A model generated the notes under the pieces. The model saw only the letters and a list, made by a program, of their open reading frames with translations, ran no database searches and was not told where the DNA came from. Position numbers and translations under genes: made by a program. Below are positions 1 to 7,323 of a stretch of DNA of 20,324 nt, in pieces. Positions within the stretch are counted from its first letter, which is position 1; every line of letters starts with the position of its first letter. Origin of the DNA: JAKFEW01 sp036675505 (GTDB lineage: Bacteria; Cyanobacteriota; Sericytochromatia; S15B-MN24; JAQBPE01); assembly GCA_036675505.1 (NCBI GenBank), contig JAKFEW010000095.1, forward strand, positions 1-20,324, given 5' to 3'.

Positions 1-493
1 GCGGAGGAGGAGGAGGCGGCGGGGCCGCGGCAGGCGGGGCGAGCGGGGCCGGCGGCAGGCCGGGCGCAATCGCGCCGGGCTGGCCGGGGGCAAGCGCGGG
101 CGGCTGCTGGCTCGCCAGCAGCGCGTCGAGCTGGGCGCGGATCTGGCCCAGCTGGTTGGTCAGGGCGGCGAGCTGCGCAGCGACCACGGCGTCGGTGGGC
201 TGTGCCGGATAGGCAGGCACAGGATACGCAGGGGCGGGGTACGCAGGGGCGGGGTACGCGGCGACGGCCGGACCCGCGGGCAGCGGAACGCCCGCGGGCG
301 TCCCGGCGGGGCGCAGGAAGGCGGGCAGGTTGGCGGGCCCGTAGTTGCCGCCGGTGGGCGCCCAGCCATCGCGCCCGAGGGGCGCCACGGTCTGCGCCGC
401 TGGAACCGCGGGCTGAGCCGGCGCATAGCCGCCCGCATTGCCGCCCGCATAGCCGTACGTGGCCGCGCGCAGCGCGACAGAACCCGTCACCAT
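1..493 (-). CDS. Pro/Ala-rich disordered protein, 3' end outside window
   Basis: The frame is open from an ATG at 493 to the window edge (164 visible codons), so the C-terminus is missing. The start is supported by a GGGGAG ribosome binding site about 9 nt upstream. I do not recognise the family. The visible protein begins MVTGSVALRAATYGYAGG, has no signal peptide, and is rich in Ala, Pro, Gly and Tyr, with AYPAP repeats around residues 80-95. A short helical stretch (about residues 105-125, AAQLAALTNQLGQIRAQLDA) has coiled-coil-like heptad spacing. The visible part ends in a run of prolines. It lies 91 bp downstream of the AlkB-like gene on the same strand but has its own candidate -10 element. 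The low-complexity, unsignalled architecture resembles the second gene of the 4200-8748 operon in style, not in alignable sequence. No function can be assigned. Confidence 0.75.
   Translation of the reverse strand, partial: MVTGSVALRAATYGYAGGNAGGYAPAQPAVPAAQTVAPLGRDGWAPTGGNYGPANLPAFLRPAGTPAGVPLPAGPAVAAYPAPAYPAPAYPVPAYPAQPTDAVVAAQLAALTNQLGQIRAQLDALLASQQPPALAPGQPGAIAPGLPPAPLAPPAAAPPPPPPP
225..254. repeat. 15-bp direct tandem repeat, two copies
   Basis: Two exact copies of TACGCAGGGGCGGGG (225-239 and 240-254) are followed by a partial third beginning TACGCG. On the minus strand they encode the AYPAP repeats of the edge-truncated Pro-rich protein. The unit length is a multiple of three, so copy-number change keeps the frame. 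Confidence 0.9.
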
Positions 494-523
494 AGACGGC
501 GCTCCCCTTTCATCCAACTTCCC

Positions 524-529
524 AGTGTA
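524..529 (-). promoter_or_regulatory. Candidate -10 element for the Pro/Ala-rich gene
   Basis: The minus strand reads TACACT (TANNNT type) 30 nt upstream of the ATG at 493, in the 91-bp gap after the AlkB-like gene. No convincing -35 hexamer lies 16-18 bp further upstream. This suggests the Pro/Ala-rich gene can be transcribed separately. Confidence 0.3.
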
Positions 530-584
530 ACCAACTCCGGGATTTCTATCGTTGGAACCGCGCCGAAACACGGTTAAGCAGGCT

Positions 585-1277
585 TTAAACTTGAAATAAA
601 TCGTCCTTTCCCAAGCAATCGGCCGTGCGGAAGGTGAGGTTGATGCGTGGACCCACCGGGCGCGCCACTTTGGGCACCCCATGCTCCCAGTGGAATTGCG
701 TCGCGCCCCGCATCACGAGCAGGCTGCCGGATGGCAAATCCAGGGCGAGCGGCTGCGCGGCCTCGCCGCCCGCCCAATCGGGCTTCGGCCTGAACAAGAA
801 GCGGCGCGTCGCGCCCAGGCTCAACGACGCGATCACCGGCCGTGGCCCGAGATCCTCCTCGTCGTCGGCATGCATCGCCACGCTGTCGCGGCCGTCGCGG
901 TAGAGGTTCGCGAGCACCCAGTCGAAGCGGGCGTCGAACTCGGCCTCGAGGCGATCGCGCAGGGCCAGCAGGGGCTGTGGCATGGGCGCGCGCGCGGTGG
1001 TGCCGGGCTTGCGGCGCCGGCGGTGCGGGTCGAAGAGGCCGGCTTGCAAGCGCGGCACGTCGACATAGCGGTCGTACATCAGGCGCCGGCTTTGCTTCCA
1101 GGGCGCCGCCTCGAGCAAGAGCGTGAAAAGGTCGTGGGCCTCGCCATCCGCCAGCCAGGTCGCGGCGTATACGACCTCGGCACCCGGCAGGTCGAGCGCG
1201 ACCGGGGCGCCCGGCGCGATCGGCGAGGGGGCCCAGAGGCCGAGCTGGCAGGGGTCGAATGCGTGGCGCGCGCTCAT
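585..1277 (-). CDS. alkB-like: AlkB-family 2-oxoglutarate/Fe(II) dioxygenase (alkylation repair)
   Basis: This 230-residue protein has the hallmarks of the AlkB superfamily. There is an NLYRDG motif and an HxD iron motif (H136-A-D138), the distal iron histidine is in WEHGVPK (H199), and the 2-oxoglutarate/substrate motif RINLTFR spans R211-R217. The RxNLTFR form is typical of the ALKBH2/3-like subgroup, which oxidatively removes N-alkyl lesions such as 1-methyladenine and 3-methylcytosine from DNA or RNA; that function is inferred from the family. The length fits the family. The ATG at 1277 is preceded by AGGAGGAG with 6-nt spacing. Upstream lies a GAAC-N4-GTTC inverted repeat placed between plausible -35 and -10 hexamers, which suggests damage-inducible (LexA-type) control. 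There is no ada-like neighbour. Confidence 0.93.
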   Translation of the reverse strand: MSARHAFDPCQLGLWAPSPIAPGAPVALDLPGAEVVYAATWLADGEAHDLFTLLLEAAPWKQSRRLMYDRYVDVPRLQAGLFDPHRRRRKPGTTARAPMPQPLLALRDRLEAEFDARFDWVLANLYRDGRDSVAMHADDEEDLGPRPVIASLSLGATRRFLFRPKPDWAGGEAAQPLALDLPSGSLLVMRGATQFHWEHGVPKVARPVGPRINLTFRTADCLGKDDLFQV

Positions 1278-1297
1278 CAGCAGCTCCTCCTGTCACA

Positions 1298-1327
1298 AGA
1301 ATAGAACATGTGTTCTATTCGATGCAA
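1298..1327 (-). promoter_or_regulatory. Candidate sigma70-type promoter of the AlkB-like gene
   Basis: On the minus strand a TTGCAT hexamer (1322-1327) and TATTCT (1298-1303) are separated by 18 bp. The -10 ends about 20 nt upstream of the start codon, leaving room for a transcription start just before the AGGAGGAG ribosome binding site (1284-1291). The LexA-like inverted repeat occupies the spacer and overlaps the -10, as expected for a repressor operator. The hexamers themselves match consensus only moderately. Confidence 0.45.
1299..1320. promoter_or_regulatory. LexA-like operator (GAAC-N4-GTTC palindrome)
   Basis: A perfect inverted repeat with 9-bp arms (GAATAGAAC / GTTCTATTC) around an ATGT centre contains GAAC at 1304-1307 and GTTC at 1312-1315. 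This is the half-site arrangement bound by LexA/DinR in Gram-positive bacteria and several other phyla. It is AT-rich in a GC-rich background and sits 21 nt upstream of the AlkB-like start. That it is bound by this organism's LexA is inferred; lexA is not in the window. Confidence 0.65.
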
Positions 1328-1453
1328 GCGGGGATACGAAATCAGTCAGCGTCGCGTCGGGCGCGGGTCGAGGTGGCCCGCATCACCGACCGCCGCTCGC
1401 CTGCGAAGCGAGGTGTCATGCCGGCTCACGGAACATCGCGGCCCGATCCGTGG

Positions 1454-1459
1454 TCTAAT
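1454..1459 (+). promoter_or_regulatory. Candidate -10 element for a leaderless transcript
   Basis: TCTAAT (5 of 6 matches to TATAAT) ends 6 nt before the ATG at 1466 of the metalloprotease gene. There is no Shine-Dalgarno sequence before that ATG. The spacing would place transcription initiation at or next to the start codon. No clear -35 is visible. Confidence 0.35.
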
Positions 1460-1465
1460 TCTCCG

Positions 1466-2914
1466 ATGACCCTCAGGATCCTCCCCGCGCTCGTCGCCGC
1501 CACGCTCGCGGCCACCCAGGTCGCCGCCTGTACGGCCGGCGTGCCCTCGGCGGCGCGGGCCGGCGCGATGCGCCCGACGGCCGCTGACGCGCTTCCAGGC
1601 GCGCTCGGCGCGAAGCTCCAGGCGATCGCCGCCGGTGCCACCGTGGAGGTGCCCGCCGGCGACGGCGCCGTGCTGGCGCTGACCGCTGGCGCGATCGAGC
1701 CCGGCGAGCGCATCGCCGTCCGCGAGACGCCGATGGGCGAAGCCCCGAGCGGCGAGATGGCGCTGCGCGCCTGGGAGCGCCGTTTTACCGGCATCCGGCC
1801 CGGACCGCGCTACAGGCTCCAGGCCGAAGCGCCCCTCGGGATCGGCGAGGAGCGCGACTTCTGGGTGATCGCGCGGGCGGACCAGGATGGCGTGGTGGAG
1901 CGCCAGGTCACGGGTCGCGCCATGTACGTCGGCACGCGCTGCGAGGTGGTGGTGGATGCCCGCGTCGCCGATCGGCTCGACAAGGTGGCCGGCGAGATGG
2001 GTCGGGCCTTCGACGACACGATTCAGCCGCTCGACGCGAAGGTCTTCGGCCAGCCCATCACCGAAGGGGTGGACGCGGACGGCCGCGTGACGCTGCTGGT
2101 GACGCCGGAGGTGGGCGATCGCGGCCGCGAGGGCACGCTGGGGTACTTCACGCTGCGCGACCTCTTCAAGCCGTCCGATGCGCCCGACGTGGCGGCGCTG
2201 GCGCGCAGCAACCAGCGCTTCATGCTCTACCTCTCGGCCGGCCTGGTGGCGCAGGGCGGCCGCTCGGACGTGCACGGCACCTTGGCCCACGAGTACGAGC
2301 ACCTGATCAACGCCAGCCGCAAGCTCTTCGGCCCGGCCGAAGCCAAGGCGCCCGAGAGCGTCTGGCTCGACGAGGGCCTCGCGATGTACGCGATGCACGT
2401 GAACGGCTTTGGCCTGGGCGGCGACGCCGCCGTGCTGACGAGCCACGTCGAGGGCTTCCTGCAGCACCCCGAGCGGTTCTCGCTGACCACCTGGGACGCG
2501 GGCCCTTATGGCAGCTCCTACGGGATGGCGTACCTCTTCGTGCTGTTCATGGCCGAGAAGTTCGGCGAGCCCGCGCTCAAGCAGCTGATCGACGGGCGCG
2601 AGCGGGGCGTGACCAACGTGGAGGCGCTCGCCCACGCGAACGGCACGACGCTCGACCAGCTCTTCCGCGACTTCGCGGCCGCCATCCTGCTCGACGCCCC
2701 TGGCAGCACCACCGGCTTCCGCGGCCTCGACCTGCGCGGCTCTTCGAGCGGCGCGAGCCTGCGCGGTCCGGCCGTCACCCCGCTTCCGGCCGGCGCCGCG
2801 CTCGAAGGCCCGGCGCTGCCGTACAGCGTGCGCTACGTATGGCTACCGCCGGCGGCCCAGGCGCGAACGTTCACGTTCGAGGGCCTCGCCGGCGGCTGGT
2901 TGATCCCGCGCTGA
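1466..2914 (+). CDS. M30-like zinc metallopeptidase lipoprotein
   Basis: This is a 482-residue predicted lipoprotein with a hydrophobic leader ending in a VAAC lipobox (C22). An AHEYEHLIN zinc-binding motif (H275, E276, H279) is followed by WLDEGLA (E303 as likely third ligand). The motif pair and its 24-residue spacing are typical of M30 (hyicolysin)-like and related gluzincin-fold secreted peptidases. About 250 residues of an extracellular N-terminal region precede it, and about 70 Gly/Ser/Pro-containing residues form the tail. The likely role is cell-surface or periplasmic proteolysis of unknown substrates. I chose the ATG at 1466 because it begins directly with the signal sequence; the frame is open further upstream but encodes nothing signal-like. 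It faces away from the AlkB-like gene across 188 bp and converges on the next lipoprotein. Membership of M30 itself is less certain than the metallopeptidase call. Confidence 0.85.
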   Translation: MTLRILPALVAATLAATQVAACTAGVPSAARAGAMRPTAADALPGALGAKLQAIAAGATVEVPAGDGAVLALTAGAIEPGERIAVRETPMGEAPSGEMALRAWERRFTGIRPGPRYRLQAEAPLGIGEERDFWVIARADQDGVVERQVTGRAMYVGTRCEVVVDARVADRLDKVAGEMGRAFDDTIQPLDAKVFGQPITEGVDADGRVTLLVTPEVGDRGREGTLGYFTLRDLFKPSDAPDVAALARSNQRFMLYLSAGLVAQGGRSDVHGTLAHEYEHLINASRKLFGPAEAKAPESVWLDEGLAMYAMHVNGFGLGGDAAVLTSHVEGFLQHPERFSLTTWDAGPYGSSYGMAYLFVLFMAEKFGEPALKQLIDGRERGVTNVEALAHANGTTLDQLFRDFAAAILLDAPGSTTGFRGLDLRGSSSGASLRGPAVTPLPAGAALEGPALPYSVRYVWLPPAAQARTFTFEGLAGGWLIPR

Positions 2915-2953
2915 CCATCAACACCCTTCCGCTCTTTCCAGTCGCCCCACGAA

Positions 2954-2987
2954 CCCACCCAGGGCTGGCTCCGGCGCAGCCGGTGGG
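2954..2987. terminator. Hairpin between convergent genes, possible bidirectional terminator
   Basis: The left arm CCCACC + GGCTG (2954-2959 and 2963-2967, with a 3-nt bulge) pairs with CAGCC + GGTGGG (2977-2987) around a 9-nt loop. It lies in the 80-bp gap between the stops at 2914 (plus) and 2995 (minus). There are only short T tracts, so intrinsic termination is plausible but unproven. Confidence 0.45.
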
Positions 2988-2994
2988 CGGGGTT

Positions 2995-4128
2995 TCACAT
3001 GCTGCGACCGCTGTCGTTACGACGCGCAAGCGCGGCCACCGGAACCCGCCCGAGTGCTCGTTTGCTCGCCCGGAAATAGAGATCACCGTTCGGAGCGAAC
3101 CGCACCAGATCGGCCTCGAAAGGCGTCGCACCTGGCGTGGGATCGGTGAAGGCGCGCCCACCAGGCCCTACAATGACCTCCGCATCGTTGGCGAATTCCC
3201 GTTCGGACTTGAAAGTCGCGCGTTTGAGACCAACATGCTCGGGTGCTTCGTCGGACCAATATGAGCTGTAGGCCAGTCCCTCGCCATCGAACGCCAGCGG
3301 TACTGAAATTCGCCCGAAGGGCTCGAGCGATCCATCCGGCTTCAAGTAGTTGCTGACATTCGGTGCGTGACCTTCGACGACGAGTTCGTACCTCTGGGAC
3401 GCCAGCGCCGCATCTGCCCGAATCCGAAGGCCCATCGGTGCGATTTCGCGAGGGGTCGTCGGCGGGCGATCGGGTTCGAGGCTGTACAACCCGACCAGGT
3501 ACTTGAGATCTTCGTCGGAAGAGTTACCGGATTCGTCGGGATTCGGCTTCGCCAGGCTGAAAACGACTGCGCCATCAGGCCGTGTGACGTGGGGTCCGAA
3601 CCTGCCGGCCAGCGAGCTGACGCTCTCGACCTGGTCCTCATTCCCGCCCAGCCGAAACATCTGGTCGCGCCACGGCTCGCGGGCGCCTGGTGGCAGCGAC
3701 GCGATCACGACCCAGCGGCCGTCGGGCGAGCGAAACAGGGCCTTGGGCTCGCACCGGGACGCTCCTTCGGCATCCCACTCGGAAGGGCCGAAAGGCGTTC
3801 GCTGGCCATCGCGCGACAACCGTACCAAACGACTGCCGTCGAGCGCGACCAACTGGCCCTCGGGGTCGAAGGCGTAATCGCGCAGGTCCGTGAATGGGAT
3901 GGTCTCGCCCGGGTCGGGCAGGACCCTCGCGGAGGTTTTCGGACGGAGCCTCGACGGCTTGGGCGCGGGCGAAATCGAGGCCTCGCTTGGAGGTGGAGAG
4001 GTCGCGGCGATCGCCTCGGGTGCGGTCGATACCGAGGGGCCCGGCGTTGGGAACGCGCACGCGGCGAGCGCCATTGAAAGCGTCCATGGCGCCCAATGAG
4101 GAACGAACTGGCAAAGATCTGTTGGCAT
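2995..4128 (-). CDS. Hypothetical lipoprotein, lower-GC gene
   Basis: This is a 377-residue protein with a short hydrophobic leader ending in LAAC (C24), suggesting lipidation, although the leader lacks the usual basic residues. A Ser/Pro/Ala-rich linker (about 25-65) follows. The mature part has recurring strand-turn units (for example FDPEGQLVALDGSRLVRLSRDG, RSPDGRWVVIAS, RPDGAVVFSLA, APNGDLYFRAS) that resemble blades of a beta-propeller or WD40-like repeat protein; this is a structural impression. No catalytic motif was seen and I do not recognise the family. The coding region is visibly less GC-rich than its neighbours (for example 33/60 G+C at 3181-3240 against 45/60 at 2701-2760), which may reflect recent acquisition. 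The start has no strong ribosome binding site. It follows the LysM gene on the same strand after a hairpin. Confidence 0.7.
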   Translation of the reverse strand: MPTDLCQFVPHWAPWTLSMALAACAFPTPGPSVSTAPEAIAATSPPPSEASISPAPKPSRLRPKTSARVLPDPGETIPFTDLRDYAFDPEGQLVALDGSRLVRLSRDGQRTPFGPSEWDAEGASRCEPKALFRSPDGRWVVIASLPPGAREPWRDQMFRLGGNEDQVESVSSLAGRFGPHVTRPDGAVVFSLAKPNPDESGNSSDEDLKYLVGLYSLEPDRPPTTPREIAPMGLRIRADAALASQRYELVVEGHAPNVSNYLKPDGSLEPFGRISVPLAFDGEGLAYSSYWSDEAPEHVGLKRATFKSEREFANDAEVIVGPGGRAFTDPTPGATPFEADLVRFAPNGDLYFRASKRALGRVPVAALARRNDSGRSM

Positions 4129-4147
4129 TCCGAGGGCCCCCTCACCC

Positions 4148-4181
4148 CCCCTGCGGGGACCTCTCCCCCGCCGGGGAGAGG
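4148..4181. terminator. Tandem GC-rich hairpins, REP-like intergenic element
   Basis: Two adjacent hairpins lie in the 71-bp gap between the LysM gene stop (4200) and the next start (4128): CCCC-TGC-GGGG (4148-4158) and a perfect 9-bp stem CCTCTCCCC-CGCC-GGGGAGAGG (4160-4181). Short outer arms CACCC (4143-4147) and GGGTG (4186-4190) can extend the structure. This composition is common in dispersed intergenic repeats of high-GC bacteria. It may end transcription of the three-gene operon. No T tract follows. Confidence 0.5.
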
Positions 4182-4199
4182 CGAAGGGTGCTCGGGTGT

Positions 4200-6272
4200 T
4201 TAGTCGCGCTCCAGGACGGCTTCGCGCGTGCCGGGCGCGGCGCCGTTGTATTGGGCGTCCGTCAGGTCGAGCAGGTTCGCGGCCAGCTTGAACTCGCCGA
4301 CGGCCTCCGCGAGCTTGGAGAGTGCGCGCAGCGTCGCGGGATCGCCCGAGGCCGTGCCTGCGCGGATGATGTCCTTCTTGTTGTCGCTGTCGTCGTGGAT
4401 TAGGTTGCGGACCTGCTTCACGACCTCCGGGTTGCCTTTGAGGGCGTCCCAGTTTTCGATCGCCGCCTGAATCCGAGGACCGGGGTCCTTGCCCCGGAAG
4501 GTGTCGGCGCCGGTGCCCTTCTCCGAGGCCTTCTTGTGGTCCACAAAGGCCTTGAGCGCCTCGAGGTCCTCCTTGGAGCCCACATGGTCGACGGCGCGCT
4601 CGTAGTCGCCCAGGTTGCCGCTGCCGTCGAAGCCCTTGGCGAGTTCCTTGCGTACGGCGTCGCTGGCGTTCGCCATGGTCTTCATCGACTTCGCGAGCGC
4701 TTCCATCTCGGCCTTCACGCCGGCATCGCTCTGAATGATCGCCTTGTACTCGGCCAACGCGCCGATCGCCTCGATCGCCGCCTTGTCGCCGCCGCTGCGC
4801 TGCAATGCCTCGGCGATGTCGCCGCGGGTGCTGTCCTGGTCCTTGAGCGCGTCGAGCAGCTTCTCCGCGACGCCGTCATTGACCTTGCCGTCGGCGATCG
4901 CCATGAGCGTCTTGGCGCGCGGGTCGTCCTTCGGCAGGGCTTCGGCGATCGCCTTCAGCTTGCCCTTGTCCTTGCCGGCGTCGTCGATCGCGTCCTCGAC
5001 GGCCTTCTGGTCGCCGGTCGCGATCTTGAGCTTCTGGACGGCCTCCTGGGCCTTGGCGCCCTTGTCGACCATTCCGGAGGCGAGGTCGAAGTGGCCTGCC
5101 CGTTCAGCCGCATTGATCGTGTCAGTCGCGATCTTCTCGGCCGCCTCGGCCGCGGCGCGGCGGTCCTGGGGCGACTTGGTCGTGTCGTCGGCTTCCTTGA
5201 GCTTCGCGTCGACTTGCGCCTCGGCGTACTCCTGCACGTTGCCCTTGCGCGCCGCGTCCCAGCTGCGGGTCGCGTCTGGGTCCTTGAGCAGCTGGTCGTA
5301 GTCGGCCTTCACCTGGGGATCGACCGGCGGGGTGGTATCACCGGCAGGCGGGGTGGTTCCGCCCGCGGGCGGCGTGGTACCGCCGGCGGGCGGTGTCGTG
5401 CCGTCAGCGGGCGGAGTGGTGCCGTCAGCGGGAGGCGTGGTGCCACCGGCGGGGGGCGTGGTCCCACCTGCAGGAGGGGTCTCTCCGCCAGCCGGCGGGG
5501 TCTCGTCGCCGGCCGGCGGCGTCGAGCCGCCCGCAGGAGGCGTCTCCGCGGGCGCGGGCGGGTTCCACTTGGCTTCGTAAGCCTTCTCGAGCTCTGCGAC
5601 CTTCTGCTCGTACTCGGCACGCTTGGGGCTGTCCGCCGGAACCTGCCCGAGCGCTTGCTTGGCCTGGCCGATCACCTCCGCGTCCAGCACCTGGTCGCGC
5701 TTGAGCATCTCGTCCAGGCGGTCCGGGACCTGATGGGTCGGCTTCGCGGGATCGATCTTCGCGTCCTCGATCACCCAGCCCGGCGGCTTCTCGAGCTGCT
5801 GGCCGGGGTGGATGAGGTTGGGGTTGTCGCCGACGACGCCCTTGTTGTGCTCGTAAAGCTCATTCCAGCGGCTCGCGTCGCGGCCGGTGCCGGTGGTCAT
5901 GGCGCTGAGGCTGTCGCCGGATTCGACCGTGTAACCTTCCGGCTTCTCGGGCTCCATCTCGGCCGCGAGCAGGTCGAATTCGTCCTCGGAGAAGACGCTG
6001 TCCTTGTTTTGATCATGACGGGCGAGCGCGTCGTTCACGCGCTTCTGGTCCCAGCCGGCGGTCTGGCCGAGGTCTTTCACGGCGGTCGACGAGACGACCG
6101 TGTCGTCCTCGAGGGCCTTCTGCTCCGTCTGAATCTGCTGCTGCCATTCGGTCTCGCCATGCTGACGGGCCTTCTGAGCGTTGTCGGCGAGCCGCTTGGC
6201 GAGTTCCGCCTGCTTCGCCTTTTCCGCCGCATTGGCCCCGGCGAATCCGCCGGTACGAACCCCTTCGCTCAT
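4200..6272 (-). CDS. LysM / EF-hand-loop protein with TPPAGG repeats
   Basis: This is a 690-residue protein. In order it has a charged helical N-terminus without signal peptide (1-85), a canonical EF-hand-type loop DQNKDSVFSEDE (87-98, acidic or polar ligands at positions 1, 3, 5, 9 and 12), and one LysM domain (about 113-160, YTVESGDSLSAM to NLIHPGQQL). LysM usually binds N-acetylglucosamine-containing polymers such as peptidoglycan. A helical spacer, eleven 7-residue xTPPAGG units (243-319) and a long charged alpha-helical C-terminal region (320-690) follow. The start at 6272 has GGGGAGG upstream. It is third in the minus-strand operon with the papain-like and Pro-rich proteins (72-bp gap). 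The EF-hand suggests calcium binding. A wall-binding architecture without Sec signal is odd and suggests non-classical export or a cytoplasmic/assembly role. The function is unknown. Confidence 0.8.
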   Translation of the reverse strand: MSEGVRTGGFAGANAAEKAKQAELAKRLADNAQKARQHGETEWQQQIQTEQKALEDDTVVSSTAVKDLGQTAGWDQKRVNDALARHDQNKDSVFSEDEFDLLAAEMEPEKPEGYTVESGDSLSAMTTGTGRDASRWNELYEHNKGVVGDNPNLIHPGQQLEKPPGWVIEDAKIDPAKPTHQVPDRLDEMLKRDQVLDAEVIGQAKQALGQVPADSPKRAEYEQKVAELEKAYEAKWNPPAPAETPPAGGSTPPAGDETPPAGGETPPAGGTTPPAGGTTPPADGTTPPADGTTPPAGGTTPPAGGTTPPAGDTTPPVDPQVKADYDQLLKDPDATRSWDAARKGNVQEYAEAQVDAKLKEADDTTKSPQDRRAAAEAAEKIATDTINAAERAGHFDLASGMVDKGAKAQEAVQKLKIATGDQKAVEDAIDDAGKDKGKLKAIAEALPKDDPRAKTLMAIADGKVNDGVAEKLLDALKDQDSTRGDIAEALQRSGGDKAAIEAIGALAEYKAIIQSDAGVKAEMEALAKSMKTMANASDAVRKELAKGFDGSGNLGDYERAVDHVGSKEDLEALKAFVDHKKASEKGTGADTFRGKDPGPRIQAAIENWDALKGNPEVVKQVRNLIHDDSDNKKDIIRAGTASGDPATLRALSKLAEAVGEFKLAANLLDLTDAQYNGAAPGTREAVLERD
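5316..5546 (-). repeat. 21-bp coding tandem repeat (xTPPAGG, 11 units)
   Basis: Eleven consecutive degenerate 21-bp units encode ETPPAGG, STPPAGD, TTPPAGG, TTPPADG and similar heptads in the LysM protein. The nucleotide copies differ mostly at synonymous third positions, so this is an established protein spacer, not a very recent expansion. It probably forms an extended polyproline-like stalk separating the LysM half from the helical C-terminal half. Confidence 0.92.
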
Positions 6273-6344
6273 TCCAACATCCTCCCCATCGCTGGCTCGC
6301 CACCGTGGCCACAGCCATTACAACATTCCCCGCCGAGCGAGCCT

Positions 6345-7295
6345 TTACTCCGAAGGCCCCGCGGGCTTGGGCGGCAGGACCGGCGGCCCCGGCGGCAGGT
6401 CGGTCGCCACCAGGAACCCGGTGCCACCGGTCTTGCCCTTCACGCCCGTGAGCTTCTTGAGCTGGAGGAAGAGCTGAGACTGGCGGTTCTGCGCGGTTTT
6501 CAGCCTGGCATCGAGCTCCTCGCGGCGCTCGGCGGCCTCGGCGTTGTCCGGCGGCGCCATGGCAAGGCGGCGAAGGTCCTCTTGCAGCGTGCCGATCATC
6601 GACTGCTGGTAGGCCCGCTCCTCGCTCAGGATGCGGTAGACCAGCGGCTTGTCGTTGAAGTCCGGATCGCTGGTCGGATCCTTCATATAGGCCACGATGA
6701 AGGCCATCCGACGCCGCGACGCCGTGGCCGGGTCCTCCGCCGCCGGTCGGGTCGGGGAAGCCCGGGTCGCGGGCGCTGGCGGGTCGCCTGGCAAATCGCC
6801 CGTCTTCGCGGCCCGGGTCCGTGCGGGCGGCACATCGGCAGCCGGCTGCGCCCATTGCGTCGGCGCCTCGGGATCGGTGCGCTGGGGGGCCTCGGCGGCC
6901 GGCGCCGCCGTCGGCTCGGCGGGCGGCAGGAGGCCGGAGCCGGATGGTGCGGGGCCCGCGCCCGGCAGCCGGAGGCTGCTTGCGGCTCCCGGGCGGTTCA
7001 ATGGCCCGGAAGCCGCCATCGGAGCGGGCTTCGCAGCAGGGCCGAGGGGCCCGGAGGGCGAGGCCGCCAGCGGACCGGAACCGGGACGGGCGGGCGGTGT
7101 GCCGAGCAGACCAGAACATGGCCGGGCGGCCGGCGACGCCCCGGCGGCCGGAGGCGCCGCGCCCTTGTCGCCGCCCTTGTCGCCGCCCTTGTCGCTGCCC
7201 TGGACCGCCTTCTGGAACCACCCGGCCAGCTTCTTCTTGATCACCTCGCCGCCCGTCGGCGGGTCGGGCCTGGCCTCGTCGTCGGGTCGGGTCAT
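6345..7295 (-). CDS. Disordered Pro/Ala-rich protein with C-terminal coiled coil
   Basis: This is a 316-residue protein of unknown function. It starts at an ATG with GAGGAG 11-15 nt upstream and lies 28 bp after the stop of the papain-like gene, so the two are almost certainly co-transcribed. Residues 1-55 hold a short amphipathic segment (IKKKLAGWFQKAVQG) and three lysine/glycine repeats (DKGG). Residues 55-185 are low-complexity Pro/Ala/Gly with repeated SGPL/GPL elements. Residues 190-290 form a well-behaved helical region (RRRMAFIVAYMKD, then ILSEERAYQQSMIGTLQEDLRRLAM) rich in Glu, Arg, Leu and Gln, probably a coiled coil. The protein ends in a Pro-rich tail. No signal peptide or transmembrane helix is present. 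It may be a scaffold or linker subunit for its two operon partners; that is inference. Confidence 0.75.
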   Translation of the reverse strand: MTRPDDEARPDPPTGGEVIKKKLAGWFQKAVQGSDKGGDKGGDKGAAPPAAGASPAARPCSGLLGTPPARPGSGPLAASPSGPLGPAAKPAPMAASGPLNRPGAASSLRLPGAGPAPSGSGLLPPAEPTAAPAAEAPQRTDPEAPTQWAQPAADVPPARTRAAKTGDLPGDPPAPATRASPTRPAAEDPATASRRRMAFIVAYMKDPTSDPDFNDKPLVYRILSEERAYQQSMIGTLQEDLRRLAMAPPDNAEAAERREELDARLKTAQNRQSQLFLQLKKLTGVKGKTGGTGFLVATDLPPGPPVLPPKPAGPSE

Positions 7296-7323
7296 CGGGC
7301 GGGGCGCTCCTCGGGGCTCACGA

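Noticed and set aside
1346..2635. 429-codon minus-strand frame antisense to the metalloprotease
   Set aside because: It is His/Arg-rich low-information sequence with no domain. The plus strand has a signal peptide and a complete zinc motif.
2863..2879. CGAAC-N6-GTTCG palindrome resembling a LexA half-site pair
   Set aside because: It lies inside the metalloprotease coding region, the spacer is 6 not 4, and codons ARTFTFE explain it.
5316..5546. Regularly spaced 21-bp repeats considered as a CRISPR-like array
   Set aside because: There are no unique spacers. The units are directly adjacent, in frame, and encode heptad repeats.
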